Below are positions 53,288 to 64,000 of a stretch of DNA of 64,000 nt, piece after piece. The notes under the pieces are model-generated. The model ran no database searches. It saw only the letters and a program-made list of their open reading frames with translations, and was not told the DNA's origin. How positions within the stretch are numbered: position 1 is the stretch's first letter; every line of letters starts with the position of its first letter. The stretch covers positions 930,001-994,000 of the forward strand of contig JADQAV010000008.1 of NCBI GenBank assembly GCA_019775845.1, in the 5' to 3' direction. The position numbers were made by a program, and so were the translations under genes. This stretch comes from Myrmaecium sp. VS I D KN 1. Its lineage: Eukaryota > Ascomycota > Dothideomycetes > Valsariales > Valsariaceae.

Positions 53288-56053
53288 TCAACTCATCTCC
53301 TCATCGTCGTCGTCCAAGCCGACGAGGCGACGCTCGGCCAGCTCGCGGATCTTGTCGCCGAGCACGTCCCGGCCGAAGCGGGCGGCCACCTTGGCGGCCG
53401 CGTCGAGCATCTTGCCGGACCGGTCCTGCATCAGCGTGACGATCTCGAGCGCCTTCATGCCGCGCTCCTCGCCCTCGCGGGCCTCGACCGCCAGCAGCTG
53501 GAGCAGGGCCTTGTCCACCTCCAGGCTGAGCCGGGCCAGCTCGGCGCGCTGCGACGGCGTCTCCCGACCGCCGCCGCCGCCGTACTGGTCCTCCCGCAGC
53601 GAGAGCAGGACGGACGCGCGGACGAACTGCTCCTCGAGCCGCTCGGACTCGGTTTCGGCGGGGGCCGCGCCGTTGGCGGTTTCCTCCGCGTCGCCGTCCT
53701 CGTCAACGCCGCCGCCGGCGCGCTTGGGCACGGAGGCGGTGATCGGGACGCGGAACTCGAAGTCGGTGAGGAGGGGTCGGGGGAAGTAGGGGTAGTGGTC
53801 GCCGCCCTTGAGGATGATGCAGTGGAAGCGGTTGTTGGCGACGGCGACGGGCCAGTACGACTCCGACTTCCGGCCGGAGGCGAGACGGGCGAGCTGGCGG
53901 GTGTCGAGGAGGGGCGTCCAGCGGGCTTGAGAGGGCGTCCGCCAGTGCTGGAGCACAAGGAGAGTGCCGGTGGTGTCGTAGATACAGGGGTCGCCCTGGT
54001 CGGAGAAGAAGACGCTGCGGAGCTCTTCGCCTTCAGGGAGGGCGACGACGTCCTCGCTCTGGCAGACCTCGTCCCGCTTCACGTTCTCGATGGTGTAGAG
54101 GAGTTTGCAGGTGCCGCTGCCTCCCACCGGGCCATTCCCGATGGTGAGCACGTAGTCGTGCCAGGCCGCGCAGGTCACGATTGGAGACGACTTTTGCCTG
54201 TATACCCGGTAGGGGACGCCGAATAGAGTGTACACGCGGACATAGTTGGCTGAGGTTGTGACGACCACGTAGTTATCACTCAGGGCGATGGATGTAGCCT
54301 TCTCGCCTGCGGGAAGCTGCGTGCGCCAATCAGTCCTCTGTGTCCACGTTTCATGTGGACGGTAATAGATAGTGGCAGGTGCTCTCTCCGAAGGCGGGCA
54401 AGAAAACAAGGTACCATGCTCGTTGAGGCAAGCTTTGTCGTAGAGGAACGGGTCGGTAAAGTGGAAGTCCCGGTGGAATTCTCGGTCGTAGAACTCAACC
54501 GTCACAGTATGGTGAGTTTCCTGATCGACCGTCCAGATACACCCTGTCAAGTTTAGGCACAAGTACCGCCGGTTTCCTCTCCATGGCGTACTCCCTGGTT
54601 GGAACGCAGGATGAATCGTGGGCTGCCATGGCGCGTATGCTCTACGCTTCGCATTCATCTGCTGCAGGACGTCCATGTGTCCATTGGTCCTTTTCCCGTT
54701 TCCATTTATTTCTGCATAGCCTGCGCCATCGTCATCCTCGATGAAGCCGCCATCGGACATGCCATCCGAGCCCAGAATCTCATCCAGGGAATCGGGTGTT
54801 CCGTCCCGTACTGGTCGGACATCGCGCCGGCGATCAGCAAGCTGCGGTCCTGACTTTCCCTGTGCATCTTCGAGGGGGTCGTGAATAAAAGGAGCGGGAC
54901 AAAGCGTCTTTTCCAGAACCTTAGCCTGGTCTGTTGGGACGAAATTCGTATGGATGTAGAGTTCACCGTCGTTATTGGTGTATGACAGAATGTTTTCCGT
55001 AGGATGCCACGCAAGTGCGAGAATTGTAGTCCGTATATCCTCGAACCTTTTGACCACTTTTTGGGACTTCGTGTCCCAGAGGATCAGGCTCCGGTCTATG
55101 CCGGCAGATGCTAGCAAACAGCCGTTTGGCGACCAAGCTGCGGCTGTGATATCAGATGTATGTCCGTTCTTGAAAGCTCTCTGGTTCTCCCAGTCATTAC
55201 GCGACATGACTTGGATATCTGCGTTCACCATTTAGCCACTCCGTCACAAAAATATCTGAAGGCATTCTCACCCTTAGTGGCAGTCGGCGCAGCAAACGCT
55301 CTCCCATCGGGATGCCATATGACTTTTGAGCTCGCTTCCGAGTCGGTCTCCAAGCTTTTGATGAGCCCGTCGACCTTCTTTATCAGCTCTGGTTCCTCCG
55401 AAGTCAGAGAGTACACATATATGACCCCATCTGAACATGAGACTGCCAGATAGGATCCGCTATGGTCGAAGGAGACATGCTTCACCGGGCGAGACTGCTC
55501 TCGGAGGTACATCACTCTGGTCATATCCTGGGTGTTTACAACCTTAACCACCAGTTCACTGCCACGATTAGCTCCATCCTCAGTAATAGCGCCGTGGGCC
55601 ACTCACTCGCTGGCTACCGCAACCCAATTGCTATCTGGCGAAAGTGCAACATCTCGAATAGGCAGCGTGCAGCGGACCAGCACGCCCTCCAGAGAGTTCG
55701 ATTCCAGTGAGTATTTGCATACCGTCCCATCTTCCGACCCGGTCACGAAGAACGTGTTCTAGATTGGAGCATGAGCGCTATCCTCTTCGAATGTGGATCT
55801 TGTAACATACCGACGCAGCAACGGCAGTATTGGAGTCCTGGCAATCATCTATGTTCGTCGGTTCGGCATCAGAGCCCGTATGGAAGACTCGAATCGTGTT
55901 GTCAAGGCCGACGGTTATCAGTTTGCGGCCGTTGGGCGTGTAACTCAAGAAGGTAGGACCTTGCGGATCTGGGATTGGGTCAGCATACACTCGCTGGTGC
56001 GCAGCATTTGCCTTACGAGCAGGACGTCCCCGAAGACGTGGTTGCAGAGCCAT
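53288..56053 (-). CDS. sepB: SepB/Mcl1/Ctf4, DNA polymerase alpha accessory factor
   Basis: Four exons, 56053-55811, 55758-55607, 55558-55272 and 55218-53288, give 870 residues. Ctf4/Mcl1 joins the CMG helicase to DNA polymerase alpha at the replication fork and supports sister cohesion; the Aspergillus nidulans gene is sepB. An N-terminal WD40 propeller (residues 1 to about 330) contains GRKLITVGLDNTIRVFHTG, KHVSFDHSGSYLAVSCSDGV, AAAWSPNGCLLASAGIDRSL and LAWHPTENILSYTNNDGELY. An acidic linker follows. The middle domain of the Mcl1 family starts near PWQPTIHPAFQPGSTPWRGN and covers FEVRVP-type blades to about residue 720. The C-terminal helical segment (LEEQFVRASVLLSLREDQ, LARLSLEVDKALLQLLAVEA) corresponds to the Ctf4 helical bundle. 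There is no HMG box, as usual in fungi. Confidence 0.93.
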
Positions 56054-56719
56054 AGCTGACGCAAGGTCGTATTGTTGGTTGTTGGAGATATTGACCCTTG
56101 CGCTGGATGAGGACGACGCTGACGCGACTTTCGCGGCGCGCGCTCCGCGTAAAGTGCAGGCCCGGGGCCGCGGCCAGTTTCCAGGGTCACCGGCTGTTAA
56201 TCAGCAGCATCAACTCCCGTCTGGTCTGCAAGGGCATGCATGAGCTACCCAGATCTTTACTCTGATACGCAGTTTATATGCCAACAGCGCCGCTTCAGCG
56301 AAGAAACCTGGGGAGCGTGCACATATCGATATTCTGGCTTTGTGCTGATATCATTAGGGGAACTACAATCGGAGGATAGCTGATCTATAGGAAAGTCGGT
56401 GGATTTGTCCAGCAGTTGTTACTTCAAGTCCTGCAATGCCTCGGCTTCTAAGAGATTGACTATCTTTCGTTCCAGGCCATGCTCGAACTCTTCAGTCAAA
56501 ACCCAGCCTTGTCAGCGCTCGGGGCCACCAGCTGAAGCAGGATTAATCGAATAGCTACGGAGGGGTTGTTCTTACTACAACCGTACTCCTATAGATAAAC
56601 CTCCCTCTCTAAGCTCCTTCTAGGCTTTCTCAGCGCGACATACATACGTACCTACGCTACCTACTACATACATACCTACTATCCTCTGAGTCTCGACTAA
56701 TAATACGAACAGTTGTTAA
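56054..56719. other. divergent intergenic region, sepB (-) / LOR gene (+)
   Basis: About 670 bp holding the sepB promoter and whatever drives the LOR gene. A TACATACx repeat-like string occurs at 56639-56675. No start codon in the LOR frame was found here. Confidence 0.45.
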
Positions 56720-57467
56720 AAAGACATTACTATAATTAAGATACTCACATCCTTCACCGGAACCATCCTGTCCCAACTGGCCCCTCTTCCAGAGCCACTC
56801 GCACTTTTCCCGCAGATCGTCGCTCAAAAGAGCGAGACTTTCGTTCTGAGAGAAATATCTTCGTTCTCCGGCAACTTTTTCTCGATTAGAACAATTGACG
56901 AGGCTCTTCTGTTCTACGTCAAAGGCTCCCTGAGCGGTCGTATCAGAGTATGGGACGCGCATAGAAACCATCTCTTCGACTTCTGGCAGGGGTCCTTCTT
57001 CGGCCCCTTGAGCTACTACGCAAAGGCACCGGATGGGACCATGCTTTTCCAGTACCGGAGCAAGCCCAGGCGTGGGAGCCCAACCTCCATACCCGTGCAT
57101 TTCACGTCTCCAAGCCTAGACTGACAACCCTACAGTGTTCAAAAGGTACGAAGCTGTTGGCACGTTCCGCACGTCCACTGGCATGGACGTATCGTTGTTA
57201 CTGGCGGAAACATCCTTCAAAACCCGAGCCACCATCACCGATGAAGCGACGGGGAACGTAGTCGCTACCATCGAGCGAAAGATCACGGGCTGGGATTTTC
57301 TTACGGGTCTGCAAACATACGTCGTGACCGTTGCGGCTGGCATGGACATGGCTGTCATTGGAGTCGTGAGTATTTGCCTGGACAAGAGGAATCGCCCCAA
57401 CTACTCTCAGTGGGCACAGCCGGTGGTTTTCGTAGACCAGCCTCGGGATCGTTGTCCAATGGCGTAA
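56720..57467 (+). CDS. LURP-one-related (LOR/DUF567) protein, 5' end unresolved
   Basis: Two visible exons, about 56720-57071 and 57136-57467. The first encodes PEPLALFPQIVAQKSETFVL, SFSGNFFSIRT and NHLFDFWQGSFFGPLSYYAK; the second LFKRYEAVGTFRTSTGMDVS, RATITDEATGNVVATIERKI and LQTYVVTVAAGMDMAVIGVV. Together these cover the LURP-one-related beta-barrel, a tubby-like C-terminal fold present in plants and fungi and possibly membrane-associated. The 64-nt intron has donor GTGGGA, branch CTGAC and ends ACAG. The frame is closed by a TAA at 56717-56719, and no ATG lies between it and the conserved start. So either a first exon lies upstream, or the gene has lost its start. Function unknown. Confidence 0.6.
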
Positions 57468-58426
57468 ACCAGGATCTCAATCCACATACATGGCGAAAGC
57501 TAACCACCGGCGATGGCAATAGAGTGCATTATCGGCGGTGGTGAGCATGCTGATTGTTGCTGCAAGGCGAGGAAATAAAGCACGCATGCTGACTTTGGGA
57601 TAGGGGCTCGAGCAGGCTTTAACGTCCCATGTACCGATCCTTCAGTATTTATGTACAAGCCTACATATTCTTTTCCACAAGGGTAAAAGCTCATTGCCTC
57701 CCTTCGAGCTCTCTTCAGACCCGTTTAACGGCGGTCTTTCACTACTTCCCGCCACCGGAACCCTTCTGCTGCCCGCCCGATATACGGATTGGATCAGTTT
57801 GTATGGCAGGGAACTACGTTGGATTTTCCCGCCTTCCCCGCTCATGTACGACACGCGACATTGATCTTCCGGGGCATGGTCTGAGGTATCTGCCCGGTAA
57901 CTATCACGTAGAGCTACGGGATGCGAAAATGTTTGACATGTGACAAACCAAACACGTACGATCTTGACATTCACAAGCCGCAGCCATGCTGCCTCAGTGA
58001 TTGGCTTGCTAAGAAGCTGGAAAACCACCGATTCAACGCCCTCGCGCTGTCTTCCTTGTGCCGGTCGATTGTCCAGGCTCTGCCTTGTGAGCAGTGTACG
58101 TAAGCAAACATCATGCCTCTTTCGGCTAGCAAAGCCCGTCGCGTCGCTCGTCATTGGATTAAAAGCGGGCGTTTGCAACCGCGTACGCGAAAAAAATGGC
58201 CCGCGCCTAGATCTAACTAGTAAGGTACCTTTTTAGGTCCCCCATCCCTACCCGGCGCTTCTTCGCAAGCAACCACAACAAACACAACCTCTCTCTTCCT
58301 CTCCGAAAGCACGTCGTTATAACAATTCGCCTTTCTTCTTGCCTATCACATCTTCCGTCACTTTCGACACCGACCTCCGCGTTTGCAGCAGATAATACTT
58401 CGAGAAGTTCTCTATCAAACATCACG
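57468..58426. promoter_or_regulatory. intergenic: LOR 3' region and chz1 promoter
   Basis: 959 bp; a CT-rich tract around 58240-58420 directly precedes chz1. No other gene recognised. Confidence 0.5.
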
Positions 58427-58891
58427 ATGAGCGACCAGGCCATGAACCCCAACCAGGCTCAGAGCACCGCCGCCGAGCAGGACAAGGGCAAGGGCAAAGC
58501 CCCTGCGGAGGACGTGAGCATGGGCGAGGGCGAGGAGGAGGAAAGCTCTGAGGAGTCCGGTCCTGAAGACGATGTGAGTGTGCATTCCATGGCTGCGTCA
58601 TCCTATGCTTCCAATTCGCTAACGCAAGAACTTTCCGTAGACCCAAAGTACGTATGACATGCACACCGAGCACATGTTCTTTTGTTTTCGCGATAGCTGA
58701 CCGCAGTAACCGCAGTCGAGGACGCCGATGAGGACAACCTGGAGGAGATCGACACCGACAACATCATCGAGGGCGGCCGGCGCACCCGCGGCAAGAACAT
58801 TGACTTCGCCAAGGCTGCCCAGGAGGCTGGAGACATCGACGAGGACGAAGAGGACGATGAGGACTTCCAGGATGAAGACATGAAGGAGTAA
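58427..58891 (+). CDS. chz1: histone H2A.Z-H2B chaperone Chz1
   Basis: Three exons, 58427-58573, 58641-58647 and 58716-58891, give 109 residues, the normal size. Chz1 delivers H2A.Z-H2B dimers to the SWR1 remodeller. The protein is acidic and disordered around the CHZ motif (NLEEIDTDNIIEGGRRTRGK then NIDFAKAA), which contacts the histone dimer. The central exon is only 7 nt (ACCCAAA) and gives Thr-Gln-Ile. It is bounded by a strong acceptor (GCTAAC branch, CCGTAG) and a strong donor (GTACGT). Skipping it would break the frame, so it is needed. The third exon could also start at 58707, adding three residues, since two in-frame AGs lie 9 nt apart. Confidence 0.88.
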
Positions 58892-61800
58892 AAGACAAGG
58901 CCAGAGGTAGGTGTTGCTGAGGGTGTCGACGACACCGACAGCCGCCATCGCGAACGTTGTCGCTAATCTGTCTTGCGCAGTGTGAAACTCATGGGTTAAA
59001 ATATCCTCTGAGACTTGCATAAATTTTTCTATTTCCTTCGGTGCTGGGTATTGGATTTTTGGGCAACAAGGGCGTCCTCAAAAAAGAAGAATCACGAAAT
59101 CTGTCGCTTCTGCGCGACATGGAGTCTTGGCGCGTATCACCCCGGGCCCGTGGACAGGAAAAGCTGCTGGGGGTTGATTGGGTTGGGGCGCGGCGAGGCT
59201 GTCAGTCTCACTTGCTCAACTGCGTCTACTTTGCCCCCAGTGTCAAACCATTAAACATAAATATAATATATCACACTGAAGACACACGCGGCTGCTTGGA
59301 AAATAAAACAAAAGAGAAAATTACCAGTGATGATGATCAATTCACGGCGATTGCTAACGGATAGATGTCGAATGGTGATGTTCGATGTTCAACATGGCCA
59401 CCTTACCATAGCACACACTCACCGGAGCGGAACCCGCTGAAGCTTTGATAGTGGGGAACTTCCTCGGTTGCTTCCCTTCGAATAACGTCAGTCGACTGTG
59501 CGCAATGCCATGGGCCAGGAGACAGTCTCACGGGAGGGTCATTCACAATGGACAAGTTGCTCGACGACCCTCTGCGCGCCCGCGGTTATTTACCGCTATG
59601 CTGCACTTTACTAGTAATGGAGAGAGAAAGAGAGAGAAAGAGAGAGCCACCACACGACTTCAAAATAATGCCAACGAAACACCCCAATTTATCCAAGACA
59701 TGAACGATCTGTGAGGATGCCTGGGGCATGGGGGGTGGTCTTCGTACGGCGGGAAAGCCGGAGGGGTTTAATAATTGTCCCCCTCTTCCACCCCACCCCA
59801 GACATCGGCAAGGAGAAGCGGTGACCGACGACCGGCGGTGCGGCGAGAGGGTTCCCCACGACGGCAAAGTCTCCGCTGATGGCGGGGAGGGAGGGGCTCA
59901 TGGGGTGGAAGGGGTGGTCCCGTTCTTGGGAATTCGATGCATGACGAATGGCAAGACGGTCGTGGTCCTTCAGCACTTGCGAGGCCTCGCATTTACGAGC
60001 CGGCGATATCGGCTTGGTGGATTGTCCTGGACGCAGAATCATCTCCAGCAAAGGAACCCTTGAACCTGCCTTTTTCGGTGACTCGAAGTGGAAAAGACGA
60101 GGTGGTGGTAACGCATCTTATCACGAAGCTGGTAGGTAGTACTCCGGAGGACCGTATGAGAGACTTACCAGCTATGGATGAGGAACCCCGTCCTCCCGTC
60201 CATATCCAATAATCCCGAAAAGTTCCGCTGGGGTGCTACTCCACTCCGTCCGGACGGTCCCCGCCCCTAGAGAGAGAGACGAGACGGACCACCGACTGCG
60301 AAAGTGGGCAAAGGTGGTGTGGTAGCCGCAAGACAAATCGCTTGCGACAGGCCTGCTCTTTTATCCTGGGAGCCGCTGTCGGAGCGTTGCTTTTAGGATC
60401 TCGCGACCGTGAAATATCTCTATTATTTTCGTCGGGAGATCATTTTCCAGTGGCATCAGAAGGTTACAGTACTTACCTCATGCAAAAGGCTGTACCAGGG
60501 ACTGCCTGGTGGGTGCGGCGGCTCCATCACCACATGCGTCTTACCGTCCGCCTCGGCAGGCAAACCTATCCGGTGTCGGAGAAGGACCGGCGGGCATACG
60601 GAATCCTCCGCGAGGACGGAGTCGGGCAATGTTTAGAGTTGCCTGCAAATCTCACCCCTCGAGTCGGTTGCGGTGACGTTGGCGCACCGCAACGTCGCAG
60701 GGGTCGCGCTCCCATCAATGGGGGTCGCCCCGATAAGGACTTTACACGAAAAGAAGACGAGGGCGAAACCCGGCGGCCGCGGGGGGACCGTGGCCAATCG
60801 CCGCGCGCGGTTTTCTCATGCGCAACGGCCCACGCACTGCCAGAACCACCGAGTGGCCACAGCGTCGACGCCAGATTGCCGCGTCCGAGCTAATGACCCG
60901 AACGTCGAGCTCTTTACGAGCGCTGTGATTCGACGGCGTGAACGGCTACCCTACCTCGCCCGCTGCGATGTCCAGGATACACCGTCTGAGCGATGCTGGA
61001 AACAGCAATCCACATCGTGGGGTAGACAGGGCCATCGACCTGTGAGTCCGCTGTCGCATGCACGCCAGACGCTGCAGGCTATGTGAGAATAAATGGATGA
61101 ATCCGATGGGGACGAAGGATGCATTCCCCGTCAGCGAGCCCTTCCCCCGCCAGATGACGCCGGGAGACGGAGTACTGTTTTCGGATGGAGCATTTTCGAT
61201 CTTCATCAATGCTGTACCTATACATGTTCACACTTGAACAGGTGTACATCTAAGATTCCCTCCAGCCTGGCGGCTTATGCGGGTGACGGGATCTCGGAAA
61301 GTGACGACGTGGCGGACCGCTCAAAAAAGAGGATACATGTGAGGCCGATCCATGATCCCAGAGCTTCTCCGTGCAGACGGGCCCGGCATCTGTGTTCGTT
61401 GCCCCTCCAGCCGGAAGCGGAGGCAGCAGAAGAGCAACAACAGCATGAGCATGAGCATGAGCGTGAGCGTGAGTGTGGGCGAGAGAGGGGAAGAGGGAGA
61501 GGGGTGCTCACTATTTCAAAAAAGTCTAGATCAGAGTGCTCCGAAGGTGGAATTGAAAGTGGTTTTGAGTCCTAGCGTTTCTCGACGCCTTGTTCCCCAC
61601 CTTCGTCTACCCTTCATAAGGCTCCCGCGTCTCCCTCCCTATACCCTCCAGTTGCTTCCCTCCCTCTGCCACTCCGTCTCCGAAATCTCAACCTCAACTG
61701 CCCTGCTTGCCTGGCCCAAAGGTCCGTAGTTGATCCCCCCGTATCTTTGCTCAGCCAAGTGTAAGTGCATCGACATCGCCCTTCTTCCCCCCCCGGATTC

Positions 61801-62321
61801 CCACCGTCCATCCACTTCCTGCCCGTCCGCTCCGTCGCCCTTCCCCCCGGTCTCTGTTAGCCGATCCACTGCGCCCACGTCTTACTCCCACGCCTCCCAT
61901 TCGTCCAAATCCACCACCGCGGCCTCTTATCAGCATCCCGCCCTCGTCGCCATCGACGAAATATCGGACGACGTTCGTCATCGCCCACACAGATCCTCAG
62001 TTGTCGCTCGTCAGTCCGACAGCGTTGAGCGTGCGGGTTTCCTCCGACTGGGTTGAACGGATTCGGGCGCCGTACCGGGGAGGAATTGCCACTGTTTCCC
62101 ATATTTTCTCTGGCTCACCCCGTTCCCTGTCCACTGCACACTACATCACTCAGCGGGCGCATACTCTCGCTCTTACGGAGAACCATTCTAACCCAACCTC
62201 TAGGTTGATTCCAGGCAGCACTCGTGCAACTCACCAAGCCAACACGATCCGCTGAACAAACCTCCCTCGAACAGGCAGTCGTTTTCCGCATATTGACGGT
62301 TTTCGGCCTATCGCCGAAAGC
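58892..62321. other. long gene-free stretch upstream of glutamate synthase
   Basis: 3.4 kb without a supported gene. It contains a purine microsatellite at 59620-59646 (GAGAGAAA units), a GAGCAT/GAGCGT hexamer run at about 61443-61480, and CT-rich sequence at 61600-61900 toward gltA. Frames of up to about 180 codons (for example 60342-60893, plus) have no family resemblance and overlap open frames on other strands, as expected for GC-rich non-coding DNA. A long 5' untranslated region and promoter for gltA is likely at the right end. Confidence 0.5.
59620..59646. repeat. GAGAGAAA purine microsatellite
   Basis: Short repeat of GAGAGAAA units on the plus strand. Confidence 0.85.
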
Positions 62322-64000
62322 ATGGGTCGTGTCTCTTTTGCAGTCGAAACCGAAGAACATCACGTCCCGATCGAGGAGGAAGAGCCTCAGGCCAGCGTCT
62401 TTCCCTACCAAGATGGACCGGAGAACAAGTCTTGGGCCGGCACTCTGCCGTTGAAGCAGGGTCTCTACGATCCTTCTCTTGAGAAGGATGCGTGTGGTGT
62501 AGGCTTCGCTGCGTATGTTCTTACCACTGGAGGTGTTGGAATATACATGTGCTGACCTAATTAGCCACATCAGGGGCAAGGCGAGCCACAAGATTGTCAG
62601 CGATGGTATGAGACTACATGTGCCCTGATTGGAGTATGGTTGCTAACTTTCCTCTCTCCAGCCAAAAACCTTCTCTGCAACATGACCCACCGTGGTGCAG
62701 TTGGCTCGGACGCTCGCGACGGTGATGGAGCAGGAGTAATGACCTCGATTCCACACAAGTTCTTCGTCAAGAACTTTGAGCGCGAGCAAGGGATCAAGCT
62801 CCCGCCGCAAGGGCAATATGCCGCTGGCAACCTTTTCTTCAAACCGGACACGGAGATATTAAAAGAGACGATTGCCACGTTCGAGGAGGTCGCAGACTCA
62901 CTTGGTTTGCGAGTGCTTGGTTGGCGTGAGGTGCCGCGGGATTCCACATTGCTCGGGCCCGCCGCGCTTTCCAGAGAACCGATTATCCTACAACCTTTCG
63001 TCGTACTCAGAGACGCGTACGGCGACGGCAACGAGCCGAACGAGAACTTTGCCGAGTTGTATGATGAAGCACACTTCGAGAGGCAATTGTATGTTCTGCG
63101 AAAGCGGGCTACGCATGTGATTGGTCTCCACAACTGGTTCTATCTCTGCTCCTTGAGTAATAAGAACATCGTTTACAAGGGCCAGCTGGCTCCTGTACAG
63201 GTCTATGAATATTACCATGACCTGGTAAACGTAGACTACGAAGGTCACTTTGCGCTTGTGCACTCTCGTTTCTCTACGAATACCTTTCCTTCATGGGACC
63301 GAGCTCAACCCCTTAGATGGGCGGCTCACAACGGTGAGATCAACACCCTGCGTGGCAACAAAAACTGGATGAGGGCTCGTGAAGGGTTCATGAAGTCCGA
63401 CCTGTTTGGTGACGAATTGGATCTCCTGTATCCGATCATTGAAGACGGCGGCTCCGATTCCGCTGCTTTCGACAATGTGCTTGAGCTTCTTACCATCAAC
63501 GGTGTCCTTTCCCTCCCCGAAGCTGTTATGCTTATGGTCCCTGAAGCATGGCAAGGCAACCGTGCCATGGATCCTGCTAAGCAAGCCTTTTACGAATGGG
63601 CTGCTTGCATGATGGAGCCGTGGGACGGACCGGCTCTTTTCACATTCGCGGATGGACGATACTGCGGTGCTAATCTTGATCGTAATGGTCTACGCCCCTG
63701 CAGATACTACATCACCGATGATGACCGTATCGTATGCGCTTCTGAGGTCGGCACGATCCCGATCGATCCCGAGCGCGTTGTCCAAAAGGGCAGGCTTCAG
63801 CCAGGGAGGATGCTTCTCGTCGATACTGTCGCTGGTCGAATTGTCGATGACTCCGAGTTGAAGGAGACCGTATCGAGGCGAAAGGATTTCCGCACCTGGA
63901 TTGAAAAGCATCTCCTTACTCTGCCAACTATCTGCGGTCAGCTATCGGAGAAGGGCGCCTTGACACCGGCCAATGTTACGGAAACCAGGCTCCAGGAAGA
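62322..64000 (+). CDS. gltA: glutamate synthase (GOGAT), 5' part
   Basis: Glutamate synthase makes two glutamates from glutamine and 2-oxoglutarate using NAD(P)H. The fungal enzyme is a single chain of about 2,100 residues, so only roughly the first quarter is here; it runs off the right edge. Exons seen: 62322-62512, 62565-62605 and 62662 onward. Residues 1-57 are a propeptide ending EKDA; the next residue, Cys58 in DACGVGF, is the nucleophile of the class II glutamine amidotransferase domain, exposed by cleavage. Downstream markers are NMTHRGAVGSDARDGDGAGV, FALVHSRFSTNTFPSWDRAQ, RWAAHNGEINTLRGNKNWM and DRNGLRPCRYY, all typical of this domain. The start codon is the first ATG in frame after the CT-rich leader. 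Confidence 0.95.

Noticed and set aside
53192-54226. 344-codon plus-strand frame opposite sepB
   Set aside because: Antisense shadow of the high-GC 3' part of sepB; its composition follows the complementary codons and no domain is seen.
60342-60893. 183-codon plus-strand frame upstream of gltA
   Set aside because: The start is followed by compositionally random Arg/Gly/Pro-rich sequence and overlaps other open frames; no family resemblance or splice structure.

Overview
This window comes from the nuclear genome of a filamentous ascomycete fungus, most likely a member of the Eurotiomycetes (Aspergillus/Penicillium side). The reasons are short introns of about 45-110 nt with GT..AG ends and CTAAC/CTGAC-type branch sites, CT-rich promoters, coding GC of about 55-60 %, and genes whose closest recognisable relatives are Aspergillus-type proteins: a fused PabA-PabB, SepB, alpha-tubulin with a 27-nt exon, Ggc1, Mso1, Chz1, DUF7730 and DUF7924. 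Two runs of N (12876-12946 and 41362-41397) show a draft assembly with gaps closed across low-complexity DNA.

Layout, left to right. At 1-9 kb: the end-truncated p-aminobenzoate synthase (-), Sec22 SNARE (-), an ASXH-domain nuclear protein (+), a DUF7730 protein (-) and an Mso1-like Sec1-binding protein (+). At 9-20 kb: a Gyp7-type Rab GAP (+), a 1.7 kb gene-free stretch with a gap, an unrecognised gene with a reading-frame change (+), a cytochrome P450 (+), a DUF2011 protein (-) and a Tda3-like FAD oxidoreductase (-). At 20.8-23 kb: an AT-rich gene-poor patch holding a DUF7924 C-terminal fragment. At 23-36 kb: a WW protein (-), the large endocytic scaffold Ede1 (-), an unrecognised mitochondrial-like protein (-), the mitochondrial GTP/GDP carrier (+), the Rab GTPase Ypt1 (+) and a WD40 protein (+). 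At 36-44 kb: a second WW protein (-), an LRR/F-box-like protein (-) and a VEFS-box plus PHD-finger protein related to Suz12 (+). At 46-64 kb: a small secreted protein (+), a short F-box-like protein (-), the Pga1-like GPI mannosyltransferase partner (-), alpha-tubulin (+), the replication factor SepB/Ctf4 (-), a LURP-one-related gene without a visible start codon (+), the histone chaperone Chz1 (+) and the 5' part of glutamate synthase (+), which runs off the right edge.

Functionally this is mostly ordinary housekeeping DNA. There is a loose concentration of membrane-traffic genes (sec22, mso1, gyp7, ede1, ypt1) and of chromatin/replication genes (ASXH protein, VEFS-PHD protein, sepB, chz1), but no sign that neighbours are co-regulated beyond shared divergent promoters. 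I see no secondary-metabolite cluster, no intact mobile element, no tRNA or rRNA gene and no convincing new multi-gene system. The most interesting items are the Suz12-like protein with a C-terminal PHD finger, a 7-nt micro-exon in chz1, a probable GC-AG intron, and two genes where the better-looking splice donor leads straight to a stop codon. All exon boundaries were read by eye from splice signals, frame and family similarity, without transcript data.
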